DNA of 64,000 bases, taken from positions 29,095,257-29,159,256 of the forward strand of contig NC_060237.1 in the NCBI RefSeq assembly GCF_021155775.2, written 5' to 3'. Positions within the stretch are counted from its first letter, which is position 1, and the number at the start of each line of letters is the position of its first letter. The notes below the pieces were generated by a model. The model saw only the letters and a program-made list of their open reading frames with translations, was not told where the DNA came from and did not search any database. Made by a program: the position numbers and the translations under genes. The DNA is from Neodiprion pinetum (taxonomy: Eukaryota; Arthropoda; Insecta; Hymenoptera; Diprionidae). Shown piece after piece: positions 43,427 through 58,400 of this stretch.

Positions 43427-46400
43427 CAACGAGAGAGGCTCGAGTTCTCGCCCACCCTTTTTCACTTTTCGACTCACGAAACGAACGATATCTTTGAAAT
43501 CGTAATCGGTCGACCATTGTGCCCGTAGATTCTTTTCTTCGGTGTCCATTTCCTTCTGTGGGATCGTTTAGGAGCATCGGAGCTGAATCACCGCGTAAAC
43601 GCACAAAGTGCCCACGAGATTGATGATTGATCCGTAGGCCATCGAAACTAGATTTATGGAAGAAAAAAGAAAGAAAAAAAAAGAATAAGAATTCACGCTC
43701 CAAACTCCGCACGGCCATGTTCACGCTTCGACTGATGAATCCTCCGGTCAACCCATTATGTTCATTTCGAGGACAACGTCGTCTGATACACGGCATGATA
43801 GAACGGATACATGCACTGCACTTTCTTCTTCTCGACGGACACACGGCTCGTCTTATACACGCACGCAGTTCTCTTCGACTACCGATCCCAAACTGCTCCA
43901 CTTGGAAAGATCATCTCTTTTCGATTTTGGTCCAAGATACACTCGACGACAACCCCTTGGTCCGGGGTTCCCGGTTCGGAAAATAAGCCTCTTTGATTGT
44001 GATAGGATCGAATTTCCCAGTCAGTCAGTCCGTGAATAAAGAGCAGTGTTTCAGTGCAGGTTAAAGAGGCATCCAGGAGGCTGGGTCAGTCCGAAAGGAC
44101 GAGGCAATTTATCTGCAAATTCCGAAGCATCCCCTCCTCGGCTCGGAGTTCAGGGCGCACGTTGTTGCGTAACGAGGGACGATTTGTCCGAAATTTTTAC
44201 TGTTTGGGGTAGAATTTGGCAAAAGGTGGCGCTAGGAAGGGGCGTTTCAGTCTTATCTCGAGGCAGGCAAAAACGCCGTATGGTGGATCAGCAGCACACG
44301 ACCGGGCGACCGGCGATCGGCACCGGAGACCCTGCAGCCAGCCAGCCGAGCCCCGAGAAGAAACAAACATTTGTTTAAACGAGCCCGACAAGTCACGACC
44401 GTAAATGCTCGAGGGTCGTTCATCTTTCGACTCTCCTCGTGCTGGCGGTCGCTCGTTAATATAATGTATTCTCACCCCCGTAGCTAAAACAATCAGCGTC
44501 GGGTATTTTAAAAAGTGCTCGAACCATCCGAGTCCGACTTATACGCTCCGCAGGTCTACACCCTATGGTCGACCTCCACTTGCCACCCGGCCTAACCGGA
44601 CCAAAAATTTTTCTTTAGAAATCAATGCTGCAGCTCGTTAAGAGGCAAAGTTGCCCTCCAGGTAACGCAGAGCGATTTTTGACCGCGATTGAAAAACAAA
44701 TACGCCCCTGCTATTATGCTGTGTATAACTAATGGGAATGGAAAAATCGCGTGAAAAGAATCACAAACCGTGTGAAAAATGAACCATCCTAGGACTCTGA
44801 GACTCGGAAGAACTTCGCAAGCATCAAAGTAAAATAGGAAACTACAAGTCGTATGATGGAAAAATAATAACAGACTGTAAATATCCGACGAGTTTGAAAT
44901 AAAATATTCAATTTTTTTTTCTTTTTTCTGTCTTTTTCTAAATACCGCACCGCAACAAAGACCAGAATCAGCATATAAACGATTGCTGTAATACGAAGAG
45001 GCTTAAATAACATTAGCATAAAACAAATTCAAACTACCAGCCAAGCTGCAGCAACGGCTCGCATGGGGTATCGGCGTATAGTGTAATACAAAGCAGCGTA
45101 CAATTTTTTAACATAAATCTCTTCAACTATTTAGCGTAACTCCTTTCGCGCAGTTTCTCGTATGGTACCTATCAGGCGGTTTCCACGCTGAAACTCGGAG
45201 TGAATTTAGATCCAGCCATAACTCGCCCACGCGATTCTCGATCACTGGTCGAGGACGCCGAGGAAGCCGCAGCTTCCACCTTGAGACCCGGTGCTGCCGA
45301 GTACCGACCAGCGTGCACGGTGTCAGCGGCGATAACGACGACGAAGCGCCGACAAGAGAGATGATCCGCTTTATATCGATGTCGCAACAATGTCGCGAGA
45401 GCGGCGTCGAGATGCGCGCCTTATTCCTCGCGAGGAAAGGTAGCCAGAAGGATGAGGAGGGGGCTGGGGCGAAAGTAGCACCGTCTTCGAAACCATCGTC
45501 GCCTGTTTATACGAGCCGTGATCTCCATGTACGGAGGAGATTGTCGCCCAGAGGTCATATCCGAGGTCGACTAAGGTCATCCCGGGTCGACTGCATCGGC
45601 GTGTTGCATCAGACGTCAGATACACTACCCGAATCCCCGCCCCGGGTATCGGCTGTCAGAGTTTCCCCCGCTCCTCGAAGAGCGATACCGCATTCCAAAA
45701 ATTCATTGATATACGACCCTATCGGGCTGTACCTCGCCTTTGGAATTCGTTCAGACACTCGAGAAGCTCGTAGAAGTGGTAGACCGGAGACTCGTCATCG
45801 CCGAGTCTCTCTCGTATCGGTTTAAACGATCATCTCGAGGGTGAATTTCGCCGGTTTTACCTTCACTTTCACGTTTGGTATAACTGATAAAACGATGAGA
45901 AGCAGGTGAGACGGCGCTGTTGTTCAGCTGGTGTAGCCGGTCTTGGAGCCCCGAAGAGAGCGGGGACCCCCCGAAGGGTCGAACCCGCCCCTAAGATATT
46001 TTTAATTTTATTACAGCCTGTAATATGGAAATACCCCAGTCCCATTATTAGGTGTGAATTGAATTATAGCGGCAGTCGACGGTCTTATTTTTTATAAAAC
46101 TCAAAACATGATGCAGGATTCCGTCCGTTGCAGACGTAGGTGGGTATGTTCTCATGTTTATTCAAAGCACGGCTGAATCGGGGGTGGGTATCCTCATATT
46201 CTCGACCCCCACACCTCCTCTCACACACGCGGCACAACTCACATCAGTCGGAATTCCTGATCCGCGATATAAGCGCACAATGTGCTACCCAAGAAGGAGC
46301 AATCGAGGGTCGCAATCGACCAGATGCGGTTGTTTGGAAACACCATAGGATCAGCGCTATTCATCTCCTGCACCCAGCAGCATCCGAGGTCGAAGAAGCG

Positions 46401-49400
46401 TAACGAAACGACGAAGGTAAACACGGTCGAAAAGAAAGCCGCGTGCCATGCGTTCGACTCGACGAAGGGTACAATAAATTTGACTGCAATTTTTCGACGC
46501 ACGCTCGAATGCATTCGTCGAGACTAGATTTCGTGACGGTATAAACACAGTTCTGACAATCGGAGAAAGGAGGTGCGCTGCGGCCTCAATGAAATGGAAG
46601 AGGAAAAAAAAAACGTTGCCGGGGAGAAAAGCGATGGGGGAACCAGGGGGAAGGTGAACTCTCGCCCGATCGTTCGCCTTTCAAGGTAATTTATGTGCCA
46701 AGGGCATAAAATGCGGAAGACCCCATCGTCGGACCATCGAAGCCATCAAAACCGGTGACCACAATATGCGTGCAGCGACAAACATGCACTGCATGAACGT
46801 AACGCGTAGGATGCAGCTTCGGAAGGTACGATAAAGGAAGCAGTGATCATCGTCAGGGGGTGTGGCAGCGATTTCCTAAATAAAATTGCGTCAAAAATGA
46901 CTCGAAGTTTTGAACGAATTGAACATTAATAGTACAGTGAGAGGTCCAGCTTTTGGAATATACAGGCGTTCGCTTGTTCGACTTGAATTCTGAAAGTGGA
47001 AAGGAAGAGCCCGACCAATTGAGACCACCTAATAGAACAGTGGGACTGTTGAATTCTTGCATGACAAACAGCAAGATTCCTGAGCCGAGAAACTCTGCTA
47101 CGACTGCTCGCGCGACTTACGGCGAACTCGAGGCGAGGGAGGAAGGATCGGGGACAGATGGTGAGGCTCGATAGTCTAACGAACCAGTGCAAAATGAGAC
47201 CGGCGAAACACGATGGTCCCCCGGATAAGAGTCTGCTACCGCGGAGCGCCATGGTCTGATCTCCAGTGTTCTGTTTCCCCAACTGCAGGGTGACCAAGGA
47301 TCTGTCCCATGGGTTCCGGGAAATACAATATGAGAGGTTGGAGGGACCGAGAGCTGCTGCTGCTGGCAGTTTCATCTATCCAAGATACACCGGGAGAAGA
47401 GAGAGTCACTTTTCCGAGTTCGTCCTTCGTGTATCTGATGCGACGAAAACGTACGACCAATGCCGACACTAAAGTACCAGACAAAAGTGTCCTCAATCCT
47501 AACAACACCGCGAGGGATCGTAACGCAACGCTCATAAGAGCGGACCCATGTATGATGCCCAATACCCGGACATCGTATGTGCAGCCAGGCACTGTGTAGG
47601 TACTCATCATGCCGTACGGCAGATGGCAAGGTACCGCATTAGACGACGACCATACCGATGCATCTGTCACACCCGGAAAACTGATAGATTTTCTGTTCAT
47701 TGGAGGGCGAACCTGAGGCTGAAATGTCAGTTGGCATCGATGCACCAAACGAAATTACGTGAGTAAAAAGAAATGATGTCAGTAAGATGGTGTTCTTTGG
47801 GGTAACTGGACTGATTGTATCGTCCATGGTCCGAATAATTCTCGGTCTTTCCAACTTCAACTGTTCTACATGAAATCGGTAATCGGTAAATGGCCAGTAT
47901 GGTTGATGCTTGAATTAAACAAATTGTAGCATTTGCTTGTTCCAACGAAATACGTTTGGTGGAATAATATCATTCACCGCTTCACGAGGCACACTTTGTT
48001 AACGACGAATAATTTACTAAACGTTCAACCCGTGTAACCAGGTTTTTATAGTACCTGTCCTGTCGTCGATTGTGAGTGACATGGTTGTTCCGACAACGTT
48101 AGGCAGGCACTTGTCACGGGATTAGAAATTGAGTTTCTATTTCTGATGTAGTCACGGTTGACGATTTTATGGAAATGTCATGGATGTTGATTTTCTGAAA
48201 CTCGTCGGCATGGGAACGTCAAGATTACGGAAGACAATATTCCCAGTAATACTGGCTGTAAAATGAATGTTAATATACCTGCCTACCTATTATCCACAAC
48301 AGATTCACAAATTAAAAATTATTTTTATCTACACATGAGCTTAAGTAGGATGTGTATAACCGTATCTCAAGGAAAAATTATTTTCAGATTCCGTACAGCT
48401 GCACACGAGGCTGGTGCAGAGAAAGGAGGAAAATACTTGAGAGTGAAAAAGAAAGGGACGTATAAGAGGCGAAGGACGAAAGGTAGTATAGAGAAAGAGG
48501 AGAGAAGAGGCGAGGTGAGGCCAGGCAGAGTGAGTCAGGACGTAATGGGAGAAAGTCAGCTTAATTGTACGTCTAATGTTTCGGATAAATCTGACCTTTG
48601 ATGACCGTAAGTCAAAAATAAGAAGAGTCTACGAATTAAATTAAAATAATGTAAACAAATATGGAAAACTATCAAAAATCGGAAGGAGGGGGATAAGGAG
48701 GAAGGGAAGAAATTCCTCTATTCTACCATCGGGAGTTCAGGGCCACTCGGAAGCACTCGTCGTGAAAACTGCTACCATAATTGGTTCTAATTAAAGACAA
48801 AAGTCAAAGACGAAAAAGAAGGAGCCTGTATACTTTTACTTTTCATACAGGCGCATGGGCTGCAGCAGAGCTCGTCGAAACTACCGACGCCAGGTGGACG
48901 TCACGCGGTGTCCGGAATGTAAATTCATTCGTCGGCGGTAAATATACGAGAAAATCCACCCCCGTAACTGGGAGAGGTGAAGAAAAACGGTATACAAACC
49001 CCTATATTACGTTTGAAAAAATATCAACTGACTTTTACTAGATTCTTTTTCAATAGATGCCTGAGCATTCCATGCACGCCGGACAATGATCTGTCTCATA
49101 AGTTTACTTTATGGCGTCTTGCATGGAGTATCGAAGAAGAGGAAAAGGAAGGACCTCAGTGTGAGAGGGAATACAGCTGAGCAGTATAGAATTTCGTTCC
49201 GTTCGAAGGAGGACGCGGAATGGTAAAATTGGCACAATCAGTCGCGCGGGATCATCCAGCCACCGAGAATCGGGATACTTGATGGAGTAGGAATGGCTAA
49301 GGTGCAGGCGGAGTCGGAGGCGCCAGGCATCCAGAGTCGAACGAACCCAGGAGAAAAGGAGGACAGTACAGGGGTGGAAGTGGCAGGAGCGGGATAAGAT

Positions 49401-52400
49401 CTCATCCCAGTTTAAGAGTTAGGAATCGGGGTGATATTTCACAAAGTCATCGAAGTTGTGCGCCAAGTTGGGCATAAATAACGATTTCGAAAGTTCGACC
49501 CCTGAGAGAAGAACGAACGAACAAACGAACGAACGAAGCGTTGCGGGATCCTCGGGTGGATGGACGGCTATAGGTAGAACAGCATCGGGGGATGCTGACG
49601 GAGAAGGGGGAAGGGGGAAGGAAGAAGTGGCCGACGAGAAGAGGAAAACACCTCCCCAGCTGAGGGGCGCTAAGCAAACACTTACCATTGCTAATCGGCG
49701 TGTGAAAGAAAGAAAAACAGCGTCGACCCGCCCCCGATTCATGGAAAAACAATAACTCTGAAAACGCGAGGGCGGGACAACGACGCCGGGACGGCGGCTT
49801 GCTATGCGAGACAAGCTCGCTCCTTTGCCGCAACTTATCTCCCCGATGCATGCGTTAACCATGACGTGCCGTTAGTGCACGCGGAGAGGAAGATGACAAA
49901 GAGGGAGAAGAAGAGGCCCGCAGCCTACTTAAATACCGAAATAAGGCAAAGGATGAAAGCGCACCGTGTAACTATAAGCGCCAAACCTCTATCTTTTGTG
50001 TTTTTTTGCCCCCCCCTCCCCCGTTGGCTCTTGCGGCAAGCCTGCTAGATGCGCGACGAATAGGCGGAGTCCCACGACGACGACGACATCGCGCCGTTTA
50101 AGTCTCGTCAACGTTTTCGTAATAGAGAACTGTCCGTGTCCTCGAATTCTACATATATATGTATACTCAGATTTTTTTTTAACGTTGTATTAGCTGATAA
50201 AAATCTTGGTTGAAGAATGAAGGAGGAAACAAAAAAAAAAAATGAATACACCTTTCACGAACAGTATATCGCAGGAGGAACAAACCGTCGTAGTAGTAAA
50301 GAATTCGGCGGATGTTTATCATCCTCTTATTGATGTGAATTACGATACAGTCAAGCCGCATATCAAGAGATGGGCTATAAAGGGAAGTAGACTAGCGGGA
50401 CGACCGCCGGACGATGGGTGTAAGAAGTGAAAAATGAAGATAAAAAAAAAAAAAAAAATGGTGGATAAAAAAATAAATAAATAAACCGTCGGAGAACACA
50501 AACAATAAAGCCTCAGATAATGAAATTTGTGAATGGGCCGCGACATTTACGCCCCCCCGATGCTAAACTGATATTAAACGATGCTTAAATCATCTCTTGA
50601 TTGCAAGTGACGTGCGTGGCGTACGACTTTCAGCTGTCTCTCTCTCTCTCTCTTTCACTATGTCATTTTCAATCCGTGTGTATCCTCTTCTCGTAAAAGA
50701 CTTCCACAATATACAAAACGAGAAAATGTCACGTATGACCTACGTATTGAATACAAAAGGCGCATGTTCATTACGGCTCAATTGCATCAGATTTCGAGTC
50801 CCTTATTACAACTACGTATACCTACCATACTCCTAAGATCCAATGTTCCAGATTTCTGTCCTAACTATTTTATGACAAATGAAATATATATTTATTCCCA
50901 TGAATCTTGATGAATTTTGATGTTGAGGTTGTTCCACAAGTTTCAATTCACTCTCAGGACTGAAATGTCCATCATTGAGTTACAGCGGCACTTTCATCAA
51001 CATTTTTCGGAAAGATACTCTGAATCGTGACAGTAAACTTTAGTTTGACCAAAGAAGTTTTAAAAATTGGCAATCATATCGGGCGACTTTGAAAGGCGAT
51101 GTTTTCGTCAAGCGGAGGGTGAGTCTCTTCAATTCCAAAGGAGAGATGACAGGAGCCGAATAGACAACGACGCGAGTTTGGTAATGCATGTTTTGTCGTC
51201 GATCCCACGTATTTCGTAATAAGACGCGTATAGTATAGATATAAATTTCGTCTGTGAACCACCGACCGCGACGGTGCGACGTTCCCTCCGCTCCATTCCT
51301 CTCCTCTCCTCTGATCCGAGCTGCAGAGGAATAATCTCGTCGAAGGTGAATATAAGTGGTGAAATCGAGTGTTTGTCGGACGGATTAGCGCCTCGAAGGT
51401 AGCGAGCTCCACAATGCGCCCTGCAGCTGGGCACTGCATTAATTTCTGAAGGTATAGGTATATTAGTTAACCGTAAACAACCGAAGAGCGTAAACTATGG
51501 GGCCGGTGACGGTCCCTGGGGCCCCATGGACGTCGAAGAGGCAGCCAGGCTGCAGCGACACCGTCAGCGATGAAAAAGGGGGGAATCCGGGAACGACGCG
51601 CTTTGCTCTTCATAGTCACAAGATCCGGTATTAAGGGAACAATGCCCAGTTGACAGATGGGGAAAATAGAGACTCCGCAGCCGCGTTGTTGGTCGGCTTC
51701 TGAGAAAACTTCACCTCTTTGGATTACAAACGAAACAAATTGTGGATACGAACGGGTCCTTGGACTTTTTGAAATCAATTTCAGCTTGGTCATCATGGTC
51801 TGCGGTTGCAATGATCGACAAAGTTGAACAGTTTCAAGAAAAATCCGGACAGCGACTTTTTCTCCAATCCCATAAGAACAGACAGTAATAATTGTCAAGG
51901 CTAACACACGGTGCCTGTCTTCGCCTTAACGACCGGAAGAAATACGGAGCAGACCGCGTCCAGTTGCGCATATATTCTGGATCGGCGTCGCCTCTTCCTC
52001 TCGAGGAAAGCCTCGTCTCTTCTCGTTTCTTCTCTTCTCCGCAGGCATCGCTAGCAGTTCGGTGAACAAGGTACAAGCCCGAACGCTCCTCCCGGCAACC
52101 TGTCTGATTAATTCCGTTATGATAACCCTGGAATGCACGCCGCGCTCCACCCTCCCTTTCCTTCCTTTTCTCTTTCTCATCCTCTTTCTCTCTTTCTCTC
52201 TTTCTCTCTCTCTATCTCTCACTCGCACCTCCACCTCCTCTGGACCCGGGAATCTTCCCAAGCCTGCCTCTGTCCAACACGCCGATGTCCCTCCGTGGGG
52301 AGTACTTTCCTTCGGGCGTCCGTGTCCCGGATCATCGACTGGGAAAAGCTCTCGATAGTTTTCCAAAATTGGTCAGCGAAGTCAGGATATCTTGCATCGC

Positions 52401-55400
52401 TTGACTATCGTACCTCTCATCGATTGCGGGAGGAACGCAATTGGTCATGAGACAGAAATCACGGCCAAATTTTCGACTCGACACTTGAATGTCAAGTCAA
52501 GCCATTTCTTCTCATAGCCTAAGTATGGATATCGGTGTATATTCGTTGCATTGCAACTCTGCGGGTGGGAAATGTACGCATGGATTGTACCGTGGGGTCC
52601 GCATCCTGAGTTCGAGAGGCGGCGCTTCAGGATTATTTCTGCACGAAAGGAATATTAATGCGAGGACGCCACTCGACGGACAGTCGGCCCTGAGGAAGGA
52701 TGGATCACCTCTCGACGTGGGTGATATCTGTATTTCAACCCCCGTCTCCCGGGCCGCGCGTTCAGATCTCTATCAAGCAAAGTTCTCGGTTACACCGACC
52801 TTCCTCGTTCCCGCCTCGCCTCAGCGACGTTGCGTTTTTTCGTTTTCCCTTCGTTTCACGTTTTTCCGTCCATCTCTCCTCTCCCCTTTCACAGTATTTT
52901 CTACCATTTTTCCCTACGTTCTTACCAAAGCGCGATTTTGCGACCATGATAGCCGTTGCCAAGTTCCGGGATTCCAAATTTTTCGCGTCTACTTTACAGC
53001 TCGACCTTAGCTGAAGAACCTCGCGAACTGCACGCGGTAGATTCGAAGATACGACTGGACGACGATATAACTTAAGGGCGTAAACCGCGGTTTAAAAATA
53101 GTGAAATTAATTGCCCGATTACACACGGGTAATTAAAGACAGGCGGTCGAACTGCCTTCGCGAGAACTGTTTGCCTCATCCGCAATAGCCGAGGAACAGC
53201 CGGTTGATTTACGTAGCTGTAGGAACGGACAGACGGACATAACGCACCGTTACACTTAGTGAGCCGCGAAGCTCGCGAACCCGAAGGGACAGCAAATGTC
53301 ACAGAAAGTACGAAGGTACTCATTGTCAGAGTAGGTCCGAATCGAGCTTTGTGTACGTCGCAAGCGTCCGCAGCCGTCGTCTCGAAAGACTTCGAACCTT
53401 AAAGGTATAATTATCGAAGCAAGCGTCGGGGTCGTTCGATGTGACCTCAAACATCCGCGCCAGTTTGATTTATCGACCGATTCGTGTAATTAAACGAAAA
53501 GTTTAGACTGGCCCCGTGGGCCTCGTGTTCCGTCTCTTCGCCTCGTCGGGCCCCACGTACCTACACCGGGCCCATCGCCCCTGCAGACCAGGACTTCATG
53601 GGTGTCCGGAGACCTTCTCGCGTTTTGATGCCTCGGCTAGGCAGAAAAGACATGTGCTCCACTAATTGTATTTGCCCGGAAGCAGGGACCTTCAATCCCT
53701 CGAAGAAGAAGGCAGCGTGCTGTTAAAAGTGATTTGTGTACGTGTTGAAAATTTCTCGTGTTTGAATTGACGCGATTTTAAACTTGATTCAACACTCGGT
53801 ACTCGGGACTGTTCTCCAAAGACATTTTACGTTACGGTATAAATCGTTGATCACATGTAGATATTCCAATTTCAGTACAATTCACTCTCGGAAATATGAA
53901 GGATAAATTTATCCCAGCAAGTTTTAGGATTATCTTCAGTTCGAATGGTACGTATGGTGTACCGTGCTCGAAGGACGAGAAGCGTGGAATGAGGCAGGAA
54001 TCGAAAGTCTAAAACGGTGAACAGAATCGACTAGCATGCCTTGTGCAATGAGCATAGCAGCATCGTTTAGCGGTGTGTAAGCAGGAGGTCTAGAGGTGAC
54101 TATTAGCCGGCTATTAGTGAGGCCTGACAAGTGTGCGATGAATATGAATTCGACGATGATGATCTCGACTCCTAAATCACAAACTGTGGAGGAGGAGACG
54201 AGCCTGTAGTAGCGGACAGGCGGTCGAGGAAGCGTAAAATATAATAGGTATCGTGTACAGATTTGTGTGGCCATCTGGAGAATTTTTCGTGCATTAGACC
54301 TATGTTTCACGAAGAATCGGCGGCCCACGCGGGTTTTCTTTCGCAAATTATTGCGAAAGGGTGTCGAGGAAAATAATTTGAAACGGAAACGACGTGTGAG
54401 TTCCGTAATATAAAACTTTTTCTCACCGCGGGAGGAGAAGAAGCGCGGATTAATAGACCCGCGTCTGATTAATAACGTACATTAAATTTTATTAATTAAT
54501 AAAAACATATGTATAATATTATTCAGACTTACGGCTTATTGTTGGATCGCTTATGAGTGATATGACGGTATCGTTGCTAAATCCACGATTTATATCGCCG
54601 TTATAGAAAAGTTTTCATCTAACGGGTGAAAAATAATTCGTATGATGTTTTAGCAACGCGATTGAGCTCATCATAAATTCACCACACAGCCGAATATACG
54701 AATACGTGTACATACATTCATATATACAATACATGTACCAGTGTGAGAAAGGTGAAGTTTCTCATACCCATTAAAAAACCTGTTCTTCTCATCGTTCGAA
54801 TAGGAATGGAATATATTTAAGGATTATTGTCCCAGGCAATAATAATGCTGCCCGCGGGGTACAGAATAAAGATAAGAGAATGGAATTGAACAGTTTGCAA
54901 GAAAAGTTCCGTTTTATGGCCCGCACTAAACATACGATCGTGCTCGATATCGCAACGTTATCTACGCAACGACCATAACAATTTTCGTATCTGAAAGAAT
55001 TCTGCAAATACCTCCGGCGTGGCTCACTGGGTTTTCGGTTTAATTAACTATTTATTTTTTGGCCACAGGTTTAATGTATGCAAATTCAGACACGTTCATT
55101 TAACTATGTTTCGCGAATCTGACTCCATTATCCTTGTAAGAAGTATAATAAATATCGGTGAGATAATTTCTTGCAAATTCGAAAGTCTCGAAACCAGTTA
55201 ACACCGAAAAGCTGTACAAGGATACTCTTCGAAATTTAGAAATAATACGTCTGTATAATTTCCACTAATTATATCTTCGAAATTTCATGATTGATAAATT
55301 GAATATTGAGAGGTCGAAAAACGGGTTTATAACGAAGTCGGGCTTTTTTGTCGTTGAAACCCAGGAAAATAGACAAAGTTTCTATCTCCCAGCTAACAAT

Positions 55401-58400
55401 AAGTAGAGAATCGCATCCGCACGATATTCCCGAGAAGAATCAACCCTCGACATCCCCAGCGTAGATCTAGATTCCGAAAGTTACAACATACACATTCGCT
55501 GATGTACAGCATCCGGTGCTCTCATCGCAACCCCCAAACTCTGATTATACCTGCGCCATAACAAATCCTCGGTGATCTCGAAACCTCGGTCCAACCCCAA
55601 CCGAGTTTTCAGTGACGTTTATTGATCTTTAATGATCGTGGTGGTGGGTCGGTTAATCGTTTAGCTCTCATCGCCGGCGTGAGCAGTCCTGAACGAGGAT
55701 CGGATCCGTTGTGGCAATCTTCAGCGACTACGGATCGAGAGGATCGTAAATCGATCGACGCACCTTTTTCCCCGTGGAAATGTCAGAATAGCAGCGCTTC
55801 TACATGTTCGAAAAAAAGCAAATAACCGGTTGATAATTGGGCTATTTGCGCGCTTGAGAATCGCATAATTTGTAAAGGTAAAAACATCTTTTGAGAGCAA
55901 GAGTAGATTCTGGCGAAAAAACTAGGGTAGGTATAAATTGATCGCTTAATTAACTCGTGTGGTGTACGTCAGCGGTGAATGATTTTTAAAAATTTCTAAG
56001 CCTAGCTGCCGTCTAAAAATTATTGTCTACTGGTCGCCAAACCGCGTGTGATATTTTTCTTGTAGATACACGTTGCGGAGCCAACTTATAATATAAGTAT
56101 ATTTGGAGACGAGTCGGAGTAGGGATCGAGCTGGGAGGCAGCGGCGGTGGAATATCTTGCAAAGCGGGCATTAATATCTCAAAGAGAATATAATACGGGA
56201 GTCGTAATACCCGTGCTCATTCATATATGCCCGCAACTCCTTCGTCCCGGCGGAATAGAATTATTGCGACAATGAGAGAGACTCGCGTCGTAGTTACTTA
56301 AGTCCTAAAGTCCTAAATAATGACTTACTCTCACGATTAACAGTACTTCGGTAATAACGTCTATCCCCCGCGGTAAAAGATAACGCGGCGGTATCCCCGC
56401 ACCTCATCGCGGTATGAAAAGAGTTTAATGGGGGGACGGTAAGGGGACCGGTGTCCTCCCCCTTCGCGGAGTACCACGTGGCCCTGCGCGGCGAGAGGAA
56501 GAGCCCTGCATCCCACCTCCTCACCCCCCGCAACCTCTTGGGTAGGAAGGAAGGTAGGTATAAGGTACCTAATAAACCCAGAGCCGAGCAAGATAAATGT
56601 CGTGTGGAGCCACGATCCTAAGAACCAATTGATTATTATCATAATCCTCGTTATGCCTGACAAATCGTCGGATTATATTCGTTCTATCTTACCGCGTGCT
56701 GCTCCTCCGCGCAGTGCAACCTCCTCCTCGATGCTGCCTGCTCGACCAACTCGGGGGGAAAGAATTACTCGTTACATCGGAATCCGAGAGCGGAATCCTT
56801 GCAGGTGACGACCGAAATGATGATTTCTCTCTATCAATTGGGCGCAGGTTGATTGAAGATTGATAAGATTGGAGAAGTGTAGACTCGATGAATGAAAGTG
56901 CTCGCTGTCGTCTTTGCAGGACAAATAAATGTTTCTCTTGACTCGTATCCTCGCTATACATCCCCCTGGGATTTTCATCCTGATATTTATTCGAATACCG
57001 ACGTTTTTCAAGACCAGTAATTGTAATCAATCAACGTTATACTCGTCCGCCTGTAAGAATTATGGCTTCGGTTCTCCGCGCGGCTGCTTGTGCAAGTTGC
57101 AACATAGCATCAACGAGAACGTAGAAACGAACTTACGCTGCAGGCACACCGACGCAGAGAGAAAGAGAAGGAGACAAGTTGTGAAAATGTGTAAAACGCC
57201 GTTGTAATGAAACGCGGCGTATTGTGTCTATGCTAATGTGCTCCTTTTTCTCGGTCCATGCATCGCATGGGAAAAGGGAAGAGAGAAGAGACAGACCGAA
57301 GGGACATACGACAGATTTGGTGGACAACGTGGGCCCCGCGCTCACGCGAAATATCTATAAATTTGAGGACCAAGGCTGAGAATGTACGTTCAAAATGATA
57401 TACCTGCCTACGCTCGAGGAATTTATGGGAATTCGCTCGCTGGAAGCGCCGTTTTTCGGATACCGTCCGCCGCACGGTTCGAGCGCAACCGAAACCCTGA
57501 GGGGGGTTTGGTTTTCGGACTAAGAGCTCATGCGACAACGATGTGTCCCCACCCCCATCATCCGAAAAGCTCGATTAATTCGGATCGTCCGAAGGAGAAG
57601 AAGCCGGTGAGAAACGGGATGAAATTCCGAAAAACACACCGCGAAGCGTCACTAGATCAAAGAGAGCTCGAAACGCGCGCCTCCAAGAAGACTTGCAGGG
57701 CTGCAGCGCGATCGGAGCAGGGGATGATAACGATCGCTTTAGGATCATACCAGCGATGATTCGGAGAGAGGGTGAGGAAAGTGCCCGCGAGTGTCTCGGC
57801 TTCGTCCTCCCGGTGATTCCCGCCTCCTGCGGGATCTGATATCAATCGAGAGGCCAAATTGGTGTATTGTTGACCGGGGAACCCCCCCCCGCGTTATAAA
57901 CAAGCGTGATGTATGCGCAGAGTCTCTTTTCGAAAGCGGCGAATCACAGGGACCGTTCTCTCCTCATCCTCTACCGATTTTTTTCTGGTAAATAAGAAAA
58001 GAGACGAGAGGAGAGGAGACTCTGCGAGTCGAGTCGAGTCGGTGATCTATCGCGCTCACGCTGCGCTCACCGAGACGGTTATTGAAATATTGGAATTTCT
58101 CATGGACACCTCGTGCTGCTCCCCCCTATGCGTATACCGTATACCTCATCCTATCCGTAGTGACGGCTTACTCAACACCGCTCGCTTACTAGCCGCGACT
58201 AACTCGATCCTCGACTCCTCGCCTCCAGTCAAAAGGAACCTCGAAATTAAGGGGACAAGCATCATATGCCAACTCTGACAAACGAGGTATGGAACCACGG
58301 TTCGGGTCGAGATGTAACCATTTCGACGATGGAGCAAACACTTCGTTGTTTCGGATTGAAATAATCGATTCGATGCCGCAAATCGAGGCTGAATCGTTTC

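Noticed and set aside
42884..43901. Serine/leucine-rich open frames on the minus strand
   Set aside because: They are the translation of the GA microsatellite at 43381-43426 and its flanks.
45313..45825. 170-codon open frame on the plus strand
   Set aside because: No domain, repeat or splice support; composition is arginine/serine-rich as expected from CpG-rich DNA.
51467..51907. 146-codon minus-strand frame considered as a second chemoreceptor relic
   Set aside because: The order of hydrophobic and charged segments does not match the receptor family well enough to claim.
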